From: an uncultured Trueperaceae bacterium | Lineage (GTDB): Bacteria; Deinococcota; Deinococci; Deinococcales; Trueperaceae | Length of the DNA: 64,000 bases | NCBI GenBank assembly: GCA_937907415.1 | Contig: CALCHY010000282.1 | Span: forward strand, 19,493 to 83,492 | Reading direction: 5' to 3' | Notes under the pieces: model-generated | The model's input: the letters and a program-made list of their open reading frames with translations, nothing else | The model's database searches: none | What the model was told of the DNA's origin: nothing | Made by a program: the position numbers and the translations under genes | In this document: positions 52,175-60,676 of the stretch, piece after piece | Position numbering within the stretch: position 1 is the first letter of the stretch | Layout: each line of letters begins with the position of its first letter

Positions 52175-53397
52175 GGCCAGGCATAGTCGCGCGCCTCGCG
52201 CGCAAAGAGATCGTCTCGACGTTGCGTGACACGCGCGCCATCATCTCGAACCTGCTCATCCCGCTCCTCTTGGTGCCGGTGATGATGCTTGGCCTCCCGC
52301 TGCTCCTCGGCGGGCTGCTCGAGCGCGAGCAGGTGACGACAACGGCCGTCGGCGCAGTCGGCCTCACCAACATGCCAGCGGACCTGCAGGCCGCGTTCAC
52401 CGCGGCCAACCTCGACCTGCGAAGCGTGACGGACGCCACCAAGGCCGTGCAGGACGGTACGGTCGAGGTGGCGATCGTAGTGCCTGATGGCTTCGGGTCC
52501 GCCATCGCGGCCGGCGGCAACGCCGCCATCGAGCTCGTCACCAAGGTCGGCAACATGAAGAGCGAGCTAAGCGCTTCGAAGGTGCAGCAAGCAGTCTCCA
52601 GTTATCAGCGCGGGGTCGTCGGCCAGCGCCTCGAGGCCGCCGGGTTGAACGCAGCTGTGCTCACCCCCGTGACCATCACGACCGTGGACGCCAGCAGCCA
52701 AGCCGAGCGCACCAGCGGCCAGCTCTCGTGGCTGATCCCGTTCTTCATCGCCATCTGGACCCTGACCGGCGGTCAGATGACCGCCGTCGACGCCACGGCG
52801 GGCGAGAAGGAGCGCGGCACGCTCGAGGTCCTGCTCGTGGCCCCCGTGCGCCGCGCCGAGGTGGTGGCGGGCAAGTTCATCGCCACCATGCTCTTCGGAC
52901 TAAGCGCCGCCAGCATGGCCATCATCGGCTTCCTCGTCGGCAGTCTAGTCATGCAGAACGTCTTCGTTCCGCGGCTCGGCGAGCAGGCGGAGGCCATCGT
53001 CGGCGTCATGGGTGGCGGCCTCTCCGTGAGCTTCGTCGCCATCTTGCTGCTGCTCGTCAGCGCCCTCCTGCTCGCCGGGTTCGTCTCCGCCTTGCTCCTT
53101 GGGGTCGGGATGTTCGCGCGCTCGTTCAAGGAAGCGCAGAGTTACATCGCGCCGCTATCGTTCGTGTTCGTGCTCCCCGCGGTGGCGCTGCAGTTCAAGG
53201 ACCTCATCGGCCTCTCTGACGCCGTCTACTACGTGCCCGTCTTCAACGTCCTAGTTCTCATGGACAACGTCGTGAGGGGCACGTTCACCGGCGACGAGGT
53301 CTTGATCACGTGGGCGGTCATGGCGGTAGCTTGCCTGCTGCTGCTGCGCTTCGCGCTTGCGAATTTCAAACGCGAGTCGGTCATCTTCCGCAATTGA
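52171..53397 (+). CDS. natB: NatB-like ABC-2 permease
   Basis: A 408-residue membrane protein: one helix near the N terminus ([20 protein letters not shown]), a ~150-residue extracytoplasmic domain, then about five helices ([40 protein letters not shown] and later). The [18 protein letters not shown] segment is the ABC-2 coupling motif. The GTG start overlaps natA by 4 bp. Exports Na+ or another small solute (family inference). Ends 9 bp before the convergent malQ. Confidence 0.86.
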   Translation: MRPGIVARLARKEIVSTLRDTRAIISNLLIPLLLVPVMMLGLPLLLGGLLEREQVTTTAVGAVGLTNMPADLQAAFTAANLDLRSVTDATKAVQDGTVEVAIVVPDGFGSAIAAGGNAAIELVTKVGNMKSELSASKVQQAVSSYQRGVVGQRLEAAGLNAAVLTPVTITTVDASSQAERTSGQLSWLIPFFIAIWTLTGGQMTAVDATAGEKERGTLEVLLVAPVRRAEVVAGKFIATMLFGLSAASMAIIGFLVGSLVMQNVFVPRLGEQAEAIVGVMGGGLSVSFVAILLLLVSALLLAGFVSALLLGVGMFARSFKEAQSYIAPLSFVFVLPAVALQFKDLIGLSDAVYYVPVFNVLVLMDNVVRGTFTGDEVLITWAVMAVACLLLLRFALANFKRESVIFRN

Positions 53398-53406
53398 GGT
53401 CGTTGG

Positions 53407-54957
53407 CTAGTCGGTAACGGATTGACGGTAAGGGGTATCGGCGCCGCCACCGCCTGGCACTCGGCCATAAAGCTCGGCCAGCTCCCGGAGTTGCGGCGCC
53501 AGCCAGTAGGGCACGTCGGTCCACTCGAAACGCCAACTCCAGTTGCCGGCCGCCGTGCCTGGGGTGTTCATGCGCGCTGCGCTACTCAACCCCAACGCAT
53601 CCTGCATGGGCGCGATGGCGGTCGCGGCGACGGACGCCAGCGCTAAGCGCACGAGCTCCCAGGCGATGTTCTCGTCGCCTTTCGCCAAGTAGCGCCGCAC
53701 CAGGTCCCGCTCGGCTTCGCTGGCGGCCTCGTACCAACCTGCGCTCGTGTCGTTGTCGTGCGTGCCCGTGTAGACAACGCAGTTAGCTTCGTAGTTGTGC
53801 GGCAAGTAGGGGTCGTCGGCGTCGCCAGCGAAGGCGAACTGCAGGACCTTCATGCCAGGCAGGCCGTTAGCGAGCCGCAGCGCGTCGACGTCCGGGGTGA
53901 TGACGCCTAGATCCTCCGCCACCAACGGCAAGTCGCCCAGTCCGGCCTTGAGCGCGTCGAACAGCGCTTGACCAGGGCCTGGCGCCCAGCGGCCGTTGAC
54001 GGCGGTCACCTCTGCTGCCGGGATCTCCCAGTAGCCGGCGAACGCCCTGAAGTGATCGACGCGCACGCGGTCGACGAGCTCGAGCGCCGCACGCACGCGC
54101 GCCACCCACCAGGCGTACCCGTCTTGCGCCATGACGTCCCAGCGGTAGAGGGGGTTACCCCAGCGCTGGCCGGTGGCGGAGAAGTAGTCTGGCGGCACGC
54201 CAGCCACGACGATCGGATTACCGTCCGGCCCGAGGAAGTACTGCTCAGGGTGCGACCATGCGTCTGTCGAGTCGAGCGCGACGAAGATCGGCACGTCACC
54301 AAGGATGACGATGTCGCGGCTGTTGGCGTATGTGCGCAGCTCGCCCCATTGGGTATAGAACCAGTACTGCCACAGGACGTGCTTCGCCACCGCGGGCGCG
54401 AGGCGCTCGCGTGCGCGCGCCAGGGCGCTGGCGTCGCGGTCGCGGAGCTCCGGCGCCCACTCCGTCCAGGCTGCCCCGCCGTTCTCTTCTTTGAGGGCCA
54501 TGAAGAGCGCGTGGTCTGGTAGCCACGCCGCGTGCTTGGCCTCGAACTCGGCTACTGCGGCGCGCTGTGGCGTGGTGGCTGTGGCGTCGAAGCGCCGCGC
54601 CGCCGCGCCAAGGAGCTCCAGCTTCACCGGGATGAAGGCACCGAAATCCACCCGGTCACGCGGCAAGGCACGCAGGGGCGCTAGTTCCTCTGCAGTCAAG
54701 AGGTCCTCGGTGCTCAACGCGAGCAAGTCGATGAGGAAGTGGTTGCCTGCGAAGGCGCTGAAGCACTGGTACGGGCTGTCGCCGTAACCCGTTGGGCCAA
54801 GTGGCATGACCTGCCAGACGCGTTGGCCTGCGGCCTCGAGGAAGTCGACCCAGGCATACGCCTCGCGCCCAAGGTCGCCCATGCCGTGCGGCCCCGGCAG
54901 CGAGGTCGGATGCAGCAGCAGGCCGGCCCGGCGCTCGGCTTGGTTCACTCGTTCCAC
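53407..54957 (-). CDS. malQ: 4-alpha-glucanotransferase (amylomaltase)
   Basis: Transfers alpha-1,4-glucan segments between maltodextrins. The GH77 protein has 516 residues, the Thermus-like short form. LLLHPTSLPGPHGMGDLG, VMPLGPTGYGDSPYQCFSAF, the nucleophile Asp in RVRVDHFRAFAGYWE, the acid/base Glu in PLVAEDLGVITPDV, and YTGTHDNDTSAGW. The GTG start overlaps the upstream permease gene by 13 bp, so it is the last gene of the permease unit, although no functional link is obvious. Confidence 0.96.
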   Translation of the reverse strand: MERVNQAERRAGLLLHPTSLPGPHGMGDLGREAYAWVDFLEAAGQRVWQVMPLGPTGYGDSPYQCFSAFAGNHFLIDLLALSTEDLLTAEELAPLRALPRDRVDFGAFIPVKLELLGAAARRFDATATTPQRAAVAEFEAKHAAWLPDHALFMALKEENGGAAWTEWAPELRDRDASALARARERLAPAVAKHVLWQYWFYTQWGELRTYANSRDIVILGDVPIFVALDSTDAWSHPEQYFLGPDGNPIVVAGVPPDYFSATGQRWGNPLYRWDVMAQDGYAWWVARVRAALELVDRVRVDHFRAFAGYWEIPAAEVTAVNGRWAPGPGQALFDALKAGLGDLPLVAEDLGVITPDVDALRLANGLPGMKVLQFAFAGDADDPYLPHNYEANCVVYTGTHDNDTSAGWYEAASEAERDLVRRYLAKGDENIAWELVRLALASVAATAIAPMQDALGLSSAARMNTPGTAAGNWSWRFEWTDVPYWLAPQLRELAELYGRVPGGGGADTPYRQSVTD

Positions 54958-55883
54958 GCCTTACCCAGGCCTTTCGGTGCAACGGAGCGGCCGACGAAGC
55001 CTGCCAGCACCAGCATCGTGAGGATGTAAGGCAGGCTCTGCACGAGCGTCGGCGGGAGGAGCTTGCCGCCACCCAGGAGGACTTCCGTCGCTTGGAAGGC
55101 GCCGAAGAGCAGCGTAGCCCCGAGCACGCCAAGCGGGTGCCACTTCCCGAAGATGAGGGCGGCCAGCGCGATGAAGCCGCGCCCGCCCGACATCTCGCTG
55201 ATGAACTGGTTGAGGTTGCCGATCGAGAGGTAAGCACCACCAAGGCCAGCTAGAACGCCAGACAGCATGACGCCGACGTAGCGCATGCGGGTCACGCTGA
55301 TGCCGAGCGAGTCCGCCGCCTCCGGGTGCTCGCCGACGGCGCGCAGGCGCAGACCGAAGGGCGTGCGGAAGACCACGAACCACACGACGGGCACGAGGAG
55401 GAACGCGATGTAGACGAGGACGCTGAAGCTCATGCCCGGAATGCCGAAGAAGGAGATCTCTGGCAAGCGCGTCTTGATCGGCTCGGAAGTGGCGGTGTTC
55501 TGGTAGAGGCCGGCGAGGACGACCGCGGGGATGCCGATGCCCATGAGGTTGATGGCGGTCCCGGAGATGATCTGGTCGGCCTTGTACCTGATCGAGACTA
55601 GCGCGTGCACGCCGGCCACGAGTGCGCCCAACACCATGGCGGCCAGCAGGCCGAGCCACGGTGCGAACCACACACGGGCGTTCGGGTCCGCTCGCAAGTA
55701 AGGCGCCTCGATCAGTTGAGCCACGACGGCGGCCGCGAGGGCGCCGAAGAGAATGATGCCCTCGAGCGCGATGTTCACGATGCCGGAACGCTCGCTCATG
55801 AGGCCGCCGAGGGCGGCTAGTAGGAGCGGCGTGGTGGCGCGGATCATCGAAGACGCGAGCGCGAGGAGCAGTACGGTGTCCAC
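54945..55883 (-). CDS. Nucleoside-type ABC permease 2 (YufQ/BmpA-system family)
   Basis: A 312-residue membrane permease, about eight helices. LAALGGLMSERSGIVNIALE, then GIILFGALAAAVVAQ, VRYKADQ-like SIRYKADQIISGTAINLMG, RTPFGLRLRAVGEHPEAADS and FIALAALIFGKWHPLGVLGA mark the branched-chain-type/nucleoside permease family. The GTG at 55883 has AGAGGAGGG upstream and lies 1 nt after the preceding stop; an open extension to 55940 overlaps that gene. With permease 1 it should form the membrane part of a purine/nucleoside importer; the ATPase and binding protein are elsewhere. Confidence 0.9.
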   Translation of the reverse strand: MDTVLLLALASSMIRATTPLLLAALGGLMSERSGIVNIALEGIILFGALAAAVVAQLIEAPYLRADPNARVWFAPWLGLLAAMVLGALVAGVHALVSIRYKADQIISGTAINLMGIGIPAVVLAGLYQNTATSEPIKTRLPEISFFGIPGMSFSVLVYIAFLLVPVVWFVVFRTPFGLRLRAVGEHPEAADSLGISVTRMRYVGVMLSGVLAGLGGAYLSIGNLNQFISEMSGGRGFIALAALIFGKWHPLGVLGATLLFGAFQATEVLLGGGKLLPPTLVQSLPYILTMLVLAGFVGRSVAPKGLGKAWNE

Positions 55884-55884
55884 G

Positions 55885-58071
55885 TCAGCCCTCCTCTGGC
55901 GCCGGGGCGGGACCGGCCACCGGGCCGTCGTGGCGCTCACGCCAGCTCGTTGGATTGATGAGACGCGCAGGCAGGAAGCCCTTGGCGGCGATGAAGAGCA
56001 CGACCAGCGCCAGGATCATGCTGACGACGTCGCGCGTGAGGTTCGGGAACGTGATGTTGAGAACCGAGCCGCCGTACTTGAGCACCCCGAAGAGGAAGGC
56101 CGCAGCCACGATGAAGGCGGGTTGGTTGGCGCCGAGGAGCGCTACGGCAATGCCGTCGAAGCCGTCACTGGTGGGGATGGACTGCCGCAGGGCGTAGTCC
56201 TCGAGCGCCCCGCCAAGCACGTAGTGGGTGGCGGTCAGGCCGGCGAGGGCGCCGCTGATGGTCATGGCGAGGATCGTGTTGCGCGCTATGCGCGCGCCGC
56301 CGTACTCGGCCGCGCGCGGCGCGAAGCCAACGGCGCGGAGCTCGTAACCCCAGCGCGTCTTGAAGAGGAAGACATGCACGAACACGGCCATGACGATGGC
56401 GAGCACGAACGAGAGGTTGAGTTTCGTTGGCGGGATGGCCGTCGCGAGGCCTGACCAGCCGAGGAGCGCACCTACGCCGTAGACCGCGCCGCCGACGACG
56501 AGCGTCCCACCTATGCGCAGCGGCCACGCCCTGAAGCGCCTGAAGCGCGGCAGTAGGAAGAGGGCGACGAGCGCGGCCACGACGGCGAGCACGGCGGCGT
56601 AATTGATGGCGACGACGTTCACGCCACCTTTCTTGATGCCGAGCACGGCCGGCAGTTGCGGGATGGTGGCGCTCGCATTGAGCGGTTTGGACTTTGGCTC
56701 GTTGCCGCTGACCTTGAACGGCATCTGGACGGTGATGGGGCGGTCGCCCGGCCGGGGTAGGCCAGCCACGACGGAGCCGGCGAGGAGCACGACGGCCGCG
56801 ATGGCGAAGGCCACCCGCGGTCCCTTCCCGGCAACAGCACGGATCGGCGGGATGAGCAGCGCCACGATGACGACGACCACGAAGACGCCGACGACGGCCG
56901 TGATCCGCAGCGCCGCGGCGGCGAAGACGTTGCCTGCAGACAAGATGAACAGCAGCGCAGAGGCTGCCACGAAGTTGAGGAGGATGGTGTTGATGACCTC
57001 GTTGGCGCCGAAGCGTGCCTTCAGCCAGCCAGGCAGCGCACCCCACAGGCCGCCGCCTAACGCCGCCGCGAGGATCGCCAGCGGCAGAACGACGACCTTC
57101 GGGCCGGGGATGTACAGCCCCGCGAACATGGCGAAGATGGCACCCATGACCATCTGGCCTGGCGCGCCGATGTTGAAGAGCCCTGACTGGAAGCCGAACG
57201 CTACCGCCAACCCCGTGAAGATGAGCGGCGTAGCGAACTTGAGTGACTCTGCGAAGCCGTTCACGGTCCCGAGCGAGTCGTGGAACATGGAGTAGTACGC
57301 GTACCAGAGGGTGTCTATGCGCCCAACAAAGGCGTCGAACAGCCCGCTGACTTGCGCGGTCGCCCCCATCGGCGTTGGCTGCAACACGAGTATGACGATG
57401 GCGGCGGTCAATAGGGCAAGCAAGATAGCCGTGGCGGGCACCGCGGCAGCGTGCAGCAGCCTGTCGATGACTCGCGGCGCCCCGCGCACTGCGCGCAGGC
57501 CGAAGATCAAGGCGAAGACACCAGTGACGATCGCGAGGAACGCGCTCGGCCCGAAGCCTGCGTTCGTGTATGGCAGGCGTCTTATCACTAGCCCTGCGTC
57601 GTCGACTAGCGCGACGTTGGCGGCGAGGTCGCGCTCGTCGACGGTGGCAAGCGCGGCCTCCAGCTTCTCGACGTCGTAAGCGGGGCGCGGTTTGGCTATG
57701 GCGCCCTGTAGCTCCGTGACGAACGCCTGGAAACGTGTGCCGTCCACGGCGGTGGTGAAGCGCCCTAGCCCCCAACTCGTCACGAGGATCAGGCCCACGC
57801 CGGCCACGAGCCAGGTCACGCGCCGTGCCTTGACCGGCAGGGCGCTGCCTGCAGCGAGGCCAGCCAGTAAGGCGAGGGTCAGCACGAAAACGGTCTTCTG
57901 CTGTGGCAGTTCGACGGGTTGGGTGCGGCCAGTGAAGTCGATGGTTGTGCCCTGCAGCATGACGACGGCGCTGCGGGCGCCGGTCTCGCGGTTAACAGCT
58001 GCCCATGGCGCGAAGAACACTGCCAGCGCAGTAAGCGCTACCAGCACGACAAGTGCCAAGCGATCAGTCAC
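55885..58071 (-). CDS. Enlarged nucleoside-type ABC permease 1 (728 aa, YufP family)
   Basis: Twice the usual ~350 residues. The permease core is recognisable (ATPLIFTGLAVAFGFQSGLF, NIGAPGQMVMGAIFAMFAGL near 300, ANEVINTILLNFVA near 360, RWGYELRAVGFAPRAAEYGG near 560, PTSDGFDGIAVALLGANQPA). Extra parts are an N-terminal region of about 200 residues with some four helices and an outside loop, and an insertion of about 180 residues (about 365-545) with further helices. GTG start 6 nt behind a TATGAT box, so probably leaderless. Followed by permease 2 after 1 nt. Confidence 0.88.
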   Translation of the reverse strand: MTDRLALVVLVALTALAVFFAPWAAVNRETGARSAVVMLQGTTIDFTGRTQPVELPQQKTVFVLTLALLAGLAAGSALPVKARRVTWLVAGVGLILVTSWGLGRFTTAVDGTRFQAFVTELQGAIAKPRPAYDVEKLEAALATVDERDLAANVALVDDAGLVIRRLPYTNAGFGPSAFLAIVTGVFALIFGLRAVRGAPRVIDRLLHAAAVPATAILLALLTAAIVILVLQPTPMGATAQVSGLFDAFVGRIDTLWYAYYSMFHDSLGTVNGFAESLKFATPLIFTGLAVAFGFQSGLFNIGAPGQMVMGAIFAMFAGLYIPGPKVVVLPLAILAAALGGGLWGALPGWLKARFGANEVINTILLNFVAASALLFILSAGNVFAAAALRITAVVGVFVVVVIVALLIPPIRAVAGKGPRVAFAIAAVVLLAGSVVAGLPRPGDRPITVQMPFKVSGNEPKSKPLNASATIPQLPAVLGIKKGGVNVVAINYAAVLAVVAALVALFLLPRFRRFRAWPLRIGGTLVVGGAVYGVGALLGWSGLATAIPPTKLNLSFVLAIVMAVFVHVFLFKTRWGYELRAVGFAPRAAEYGGARIARNTILAMTISGALAGLTATHYVLGGALEDYALRQSIPTSDGFDGIAVALLGANQPAFIVAAAFLFGVLKYGGSVLNITFPNLTRDVVSMILALVVLFIAAKGFLPARLINPTSWRERHDGPVAGPAPAPEEG

Positions 58072-58077
58072 GGGGGC

Positions 58078-58083
58078 ATCATA
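58078..58083 (-). promoter_or_regulatory. Leaderless-type -10 box (TATGAT) of the permease-malQ unit
   Basis: TATGAT on the minus strand ends 6 nt before the GTG at 58071; no ribosome site. Confidence 0.65.
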
Positions 58084-58132
58084 CGGTTCAGAGCGCGCGG
58101 GCGAGTGGCCTCTAGGCTGGCAGTTGGAGCCG

Positions 58133-58999
58133 TCAACGTTTGACGAGCAGCCCTAGCCGCACCAGCGCGGCGAAGGCTTGCCTTTCGTCTTCTTCCCCTG
58201 CCCCAGGCACTACTAGTAGTTGGTGCCGGAAGCCGGCCCGCAAGATGGCCGCGCGCGTGCGCTTGAGGTGTAGGCGCACTTCCTCGCGGTAAGCGCGCAC
58301 TTGTTCGGGCCCGACCGGTAGGCGCTCGCCTGTCTCGACGTCGTGCAGTTCGTGGCGGCCGCTTGGCGGGTCTAGCTCGGCGTTGGAAACGAGCTGCAGG
58401 AACCCGACGTCAAGCCCGCGCGCCCGCAGGGCCACGAGGCTCGGTTCGATCGGCGTGTCTTCCAACAGGTCGGATACCACGAGTACGAGCGCGCGGCCGC
58501 TCACCGTCGGCAGGCCAGTGGCGAAACGCATGAGGCCCGTTAGCGGCCCAGGTTCGCTGCCCGCTATGAGCGGGGCGGAGTCTATGAAGCGCCACGTATC
58601 GAGCATGCCCACGCGCCCGCGGGCTCGCGGGGTGGCGCTGCCGTCGAGTAGGTGAAGTTGCGTTGGCGCGTCGCGCTGAGCGACGTACGAGAGGAGGCGG
58701 ACGAGGGTGCGTGCGTAAGGGAGTTTGCCGCCCTGGCCCATGCTGCCGGAGGTGTCAAGCACGAGGTGCAGTTGCACCGCTCGTTCGGCTTGATAGAGCC
58801 GCGTGTAGAGGCGCCCGGTGCGAGCGTAGACGCGCCAGTCGACGTAGCGGAGCTCGTCGCCTGGTTGGTACGGCCGGAAGTCGTGGAACTCGACGCTTTG
58901 ACCCGGCTCTACGGCGCTGCGCTCACCCCCAACGCGGGAGAGGGCGCGCGAGGCCAACGTGTAGCGCTCGAGGAGCGCCCTTGTGCGGCCCGCCAGCAC
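58133..58999 (-). CDS. DUF58 protein with vWA-like fold
   Basis: A 288-residue protein typical of moxR neighbours. The DUF58 signature VEFHDFRPYQPGDELRYVDW is followed by LHLVLDTSGSMGQGGKL, an intact MIDAS-type DxSGS motif, and by VLVVSDLLED. No membrane helix. GTG start 3 nt after the moxR stop, so one unit. MoxR/DUF58 pairs are thought to act as chaperone-like systems for envelope or metal-dependent proteins; the client is unknown. Confidence 0.92.
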   Translation of the reverse strand: MLAGRTRALLERYTLASRALSRVGGERSAVEPGQSVEFHDFRPYQPGDELRYVDWRVYARTGRLYTRLYQAERAVQLHLVLDTSGSMGQGGKLPYARTLVRLLSYVAQRDAPTQLHLLDGSATPRARGRVGMLDTWRFIDSAPLIAGSEPGPLTGLMRFATGLPTVSGRALVLVVSDLLEDTPIEPSLVALRARGLDVGFLQLVSNAELDPPSGRHELHDVETGERLPVGPEQVRAYREEVRLHLKRTRAAILRAGFRHQLLVVPGAGEEDERQAFAALVRLGLLVKR

Positions 59000-59002
59000 G
59001 GG

Positions 59003-59971
59003 TCAGCCCCCCTTGTCGACCTGCGCGATGATGTCGTGCAGAACGGCGTCGGCCGCGACTCCCTCGACCTCGGCCTCGAAGCTGAGGAGCAGCCGGTGGC
59101 GCAGCGCAGGCAGCACGGCGCGGCGCAGGTCGGCGAACTCCACGTTAGGGCGGCCCGCGGCGAGGGCGTAGCCCTTGGCGGCCAAGGTGATGGCTTGAGC
59201 CCCGCGCGGGCTTGCACCCAAACGCACTAGCGGGTTGGCGTGCGTTGCCTCTACGAGGCGCACGACGTAGTCGAGCCCAGGCTCCGCGATGGGCACGGCG
59301 CGCAGCATGGCCTGCAGTGCGAGGAGCCTCTCGCGCGTGATCACCGGCTTGACCACCTGCTCAGAACTGCCGGTCGTTATCAGCAGGATGCGCTGGAGGG
59401 TGGCGGCGTCTGGCCTCTCAGTGACGACCTTGAAGAGGAAGCGGTCCAGTTGCGCTTCAGGGAGTGGGTACGTGCCCTCCATCTCGAGCGGGTTCTGGGT
59501 GGCGAGGACTATGAACGGCTCCTCGAGCGCGTAACGCTTGCCAGCGACGGTGACGGCACGCTCCTGCATGGCCTCTAGGAGCGCGGATTGCGTTTTGGGG
59601 GTGGCGCGGTTGATCTCGTCTGCTAGCAGGACGTTCGTGAAGACCGGGCCGGGCTGGAACTCGAAGCGGCTCTGCTGCGCCTCGATGAACACGTTGGTGC
59701 CCGTGACGTCCGCAGGCATGAGGTCAGGCGTGAACTGGATGCGCGAGAAGGCTAGGGCGCAGGCGTCGGCGAAAGTGTGCACTAGCTTGGTCTTGCCGAG
59801 GCCCGGGACACCCTCGAGGAGCACGTGGCCGCGGGCGAAGGCAGCGACGAGCAAGTCCTCCACCACGCGTTCCTGCCCGACGATGACAGAGGAGATGGCC
59901 GTGACCAGGTTGCGGAAGTCTGTGGCGAAATCCTCGCCCGTAAGTCTGTTGGTGGTCGGGTGATCTGACAT
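59003..59971 (-). CDS. MoxR-family AAA+ ATPase
   Basis: A 322-residue AAA+ protein. Walker A EGVPGLGKTKLVHTF, Walker B VLLADEINRATPKTQSALLE, sensor 1 FIVLATQNPLEMEGTYPLPE, Arg finger region QLDRFLFKV and the C-terminal lid with ASPRGAQAITLAAKG. The ATG at 59971 has GAGGTAGGC upstream. It leads a two-gene unit with the DUF58 protein. Confidence 0.95.
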   Translation of the reverse strand: MSDHPTTNRLTGEDFATDFRNLVTAISSVIVGQERVVEDLLVAAFARGHVLLEGVPGLGKTKLVHTFADACALAFSRIQFTPDLMPADVTGTNVFIEAQQSRFEFQPGPVFTNVLLADEINRATPKTQSALLEAMQERAVTVAGKRYALEEPFIVLATQNPLEMEGTYPLPEAQLDRFLFKVVTERPDAATLQRILLITTGSSEQVVKPVITRERLLALQAMLRAVPIAEPGLDYVVRLVEATHANPLVRLGASPRGAQAITLAAKGYALAAGRPNVEFADLRRAVLPALRHRLLLSFEAEVEGVAADAVLHDIIAQVDKGG

Positions 59972-60100
59972 GCCTACCTCGGTGGTGCCGGGCGCCGCCG
60001 CGCGCCGCCCCGGCTGTGCTTGAGTGACCGGAGTATAGCCGCGCCGTTCACCAGACCGCGCCGTGACTAGGCGATTGCCGTCACAGCCTAGGCTAATAGG

Positions 60101-60106
60101 TACACT
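60101..60106 (+). promoter_or_regulatory. -10 box (TACACT) of the GNAT gene
   Basis: TACACT ends 9 nt before the ATG at 60116; the leader would be 2-3 nt. TTGCCG 20 bp upstream is a possible but badly spaced -35. Confidence 0.5.
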
Positions 60107-60115
60107 GTTGCGCGT

Positions 60116-60673
60116 ATGAGACCGGCTTATGGGCGTGTGACCCTAAGGCCGCTGGAGGAGTTCTCGGACGCCGACTGGCGCCGGCTGCAGAGCCACTTCC
60201 GCGACCCTGAAATTGCGTACCTCAACGGCACCCCGCCGAACCGCATGCCCTTATGGCTGCTCAAGCGCCTGCTCAAGACCGACTCTAAGCGTCACGACCG
60301 CGCAACGTTCGGCATTTACGACGAACGCGACGACTACATCGGCACCACGGAGCTGTACGACATCAGTGGCGATCAGGGAACGCTCGGCATCATCATCGGC
60401 GAGCGCACGCATTGGGCTGGCGGCTACGGTCCGGAGGCCATGCACGCCCTCCTTGGTTACGCTTTTCAGGTGCTGGGTTTGCGCCTCATGCGCCTGAACA
60501 CCTTCGGCGACAACGTGCGGGCGCAGCGTGCCTTCAAGAAAGTCGGGTTCCACGAGGTCGACCGCCGCGTAGACGCCACCGGGCGCGTTGACATCCGCAT
60601 GGAACTCCCGCTCGCGGAGTGGCGCCCCGATGGGCCGCGCGTGGTCGGCGGCTCCAAGTCGACGCCGAGCTGA
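60116..60673 (+). CDS. GNAT-family N-acetyltransferase (RimJ/RimL-like)
   Basis: A 185-residue acetyltransferase using acetyl-CoA. VTLRPLEEFSDADWRRLQSH at the N terminus, FGIYDERDDYIGTTELYDI, the acetyl-CoA loop region HWAGGYGPEAMHALLGYAF, and LNTFGDNVRAQRAFKKVGFH, the typical RimJ/RimL end motif. The substrate (protein N terminus, antibiotic or metabolite) cannot be told. Near-leaderless start. Convergent with uvrC, 3 bp apart. Confidence 0.92.
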   Translation: MRPAYGRVTLRPLEEFSDADWRRLQSHFRDPEIAYLNGTPPNRMPLWLLKRLLKTDSKRHDRATFGIYDERDDYIGTTELYDISGDQGTLGIIIGERTHWAGGYGPEAMHALLGYAFQVLGLRLMRLNTFGDNVRAQRAFKKVGFHEVDRRVDATGRVDIRMELPLAEWRPDGPRVVGGSKSTPS

Positions 60674-60676
60674 TGC

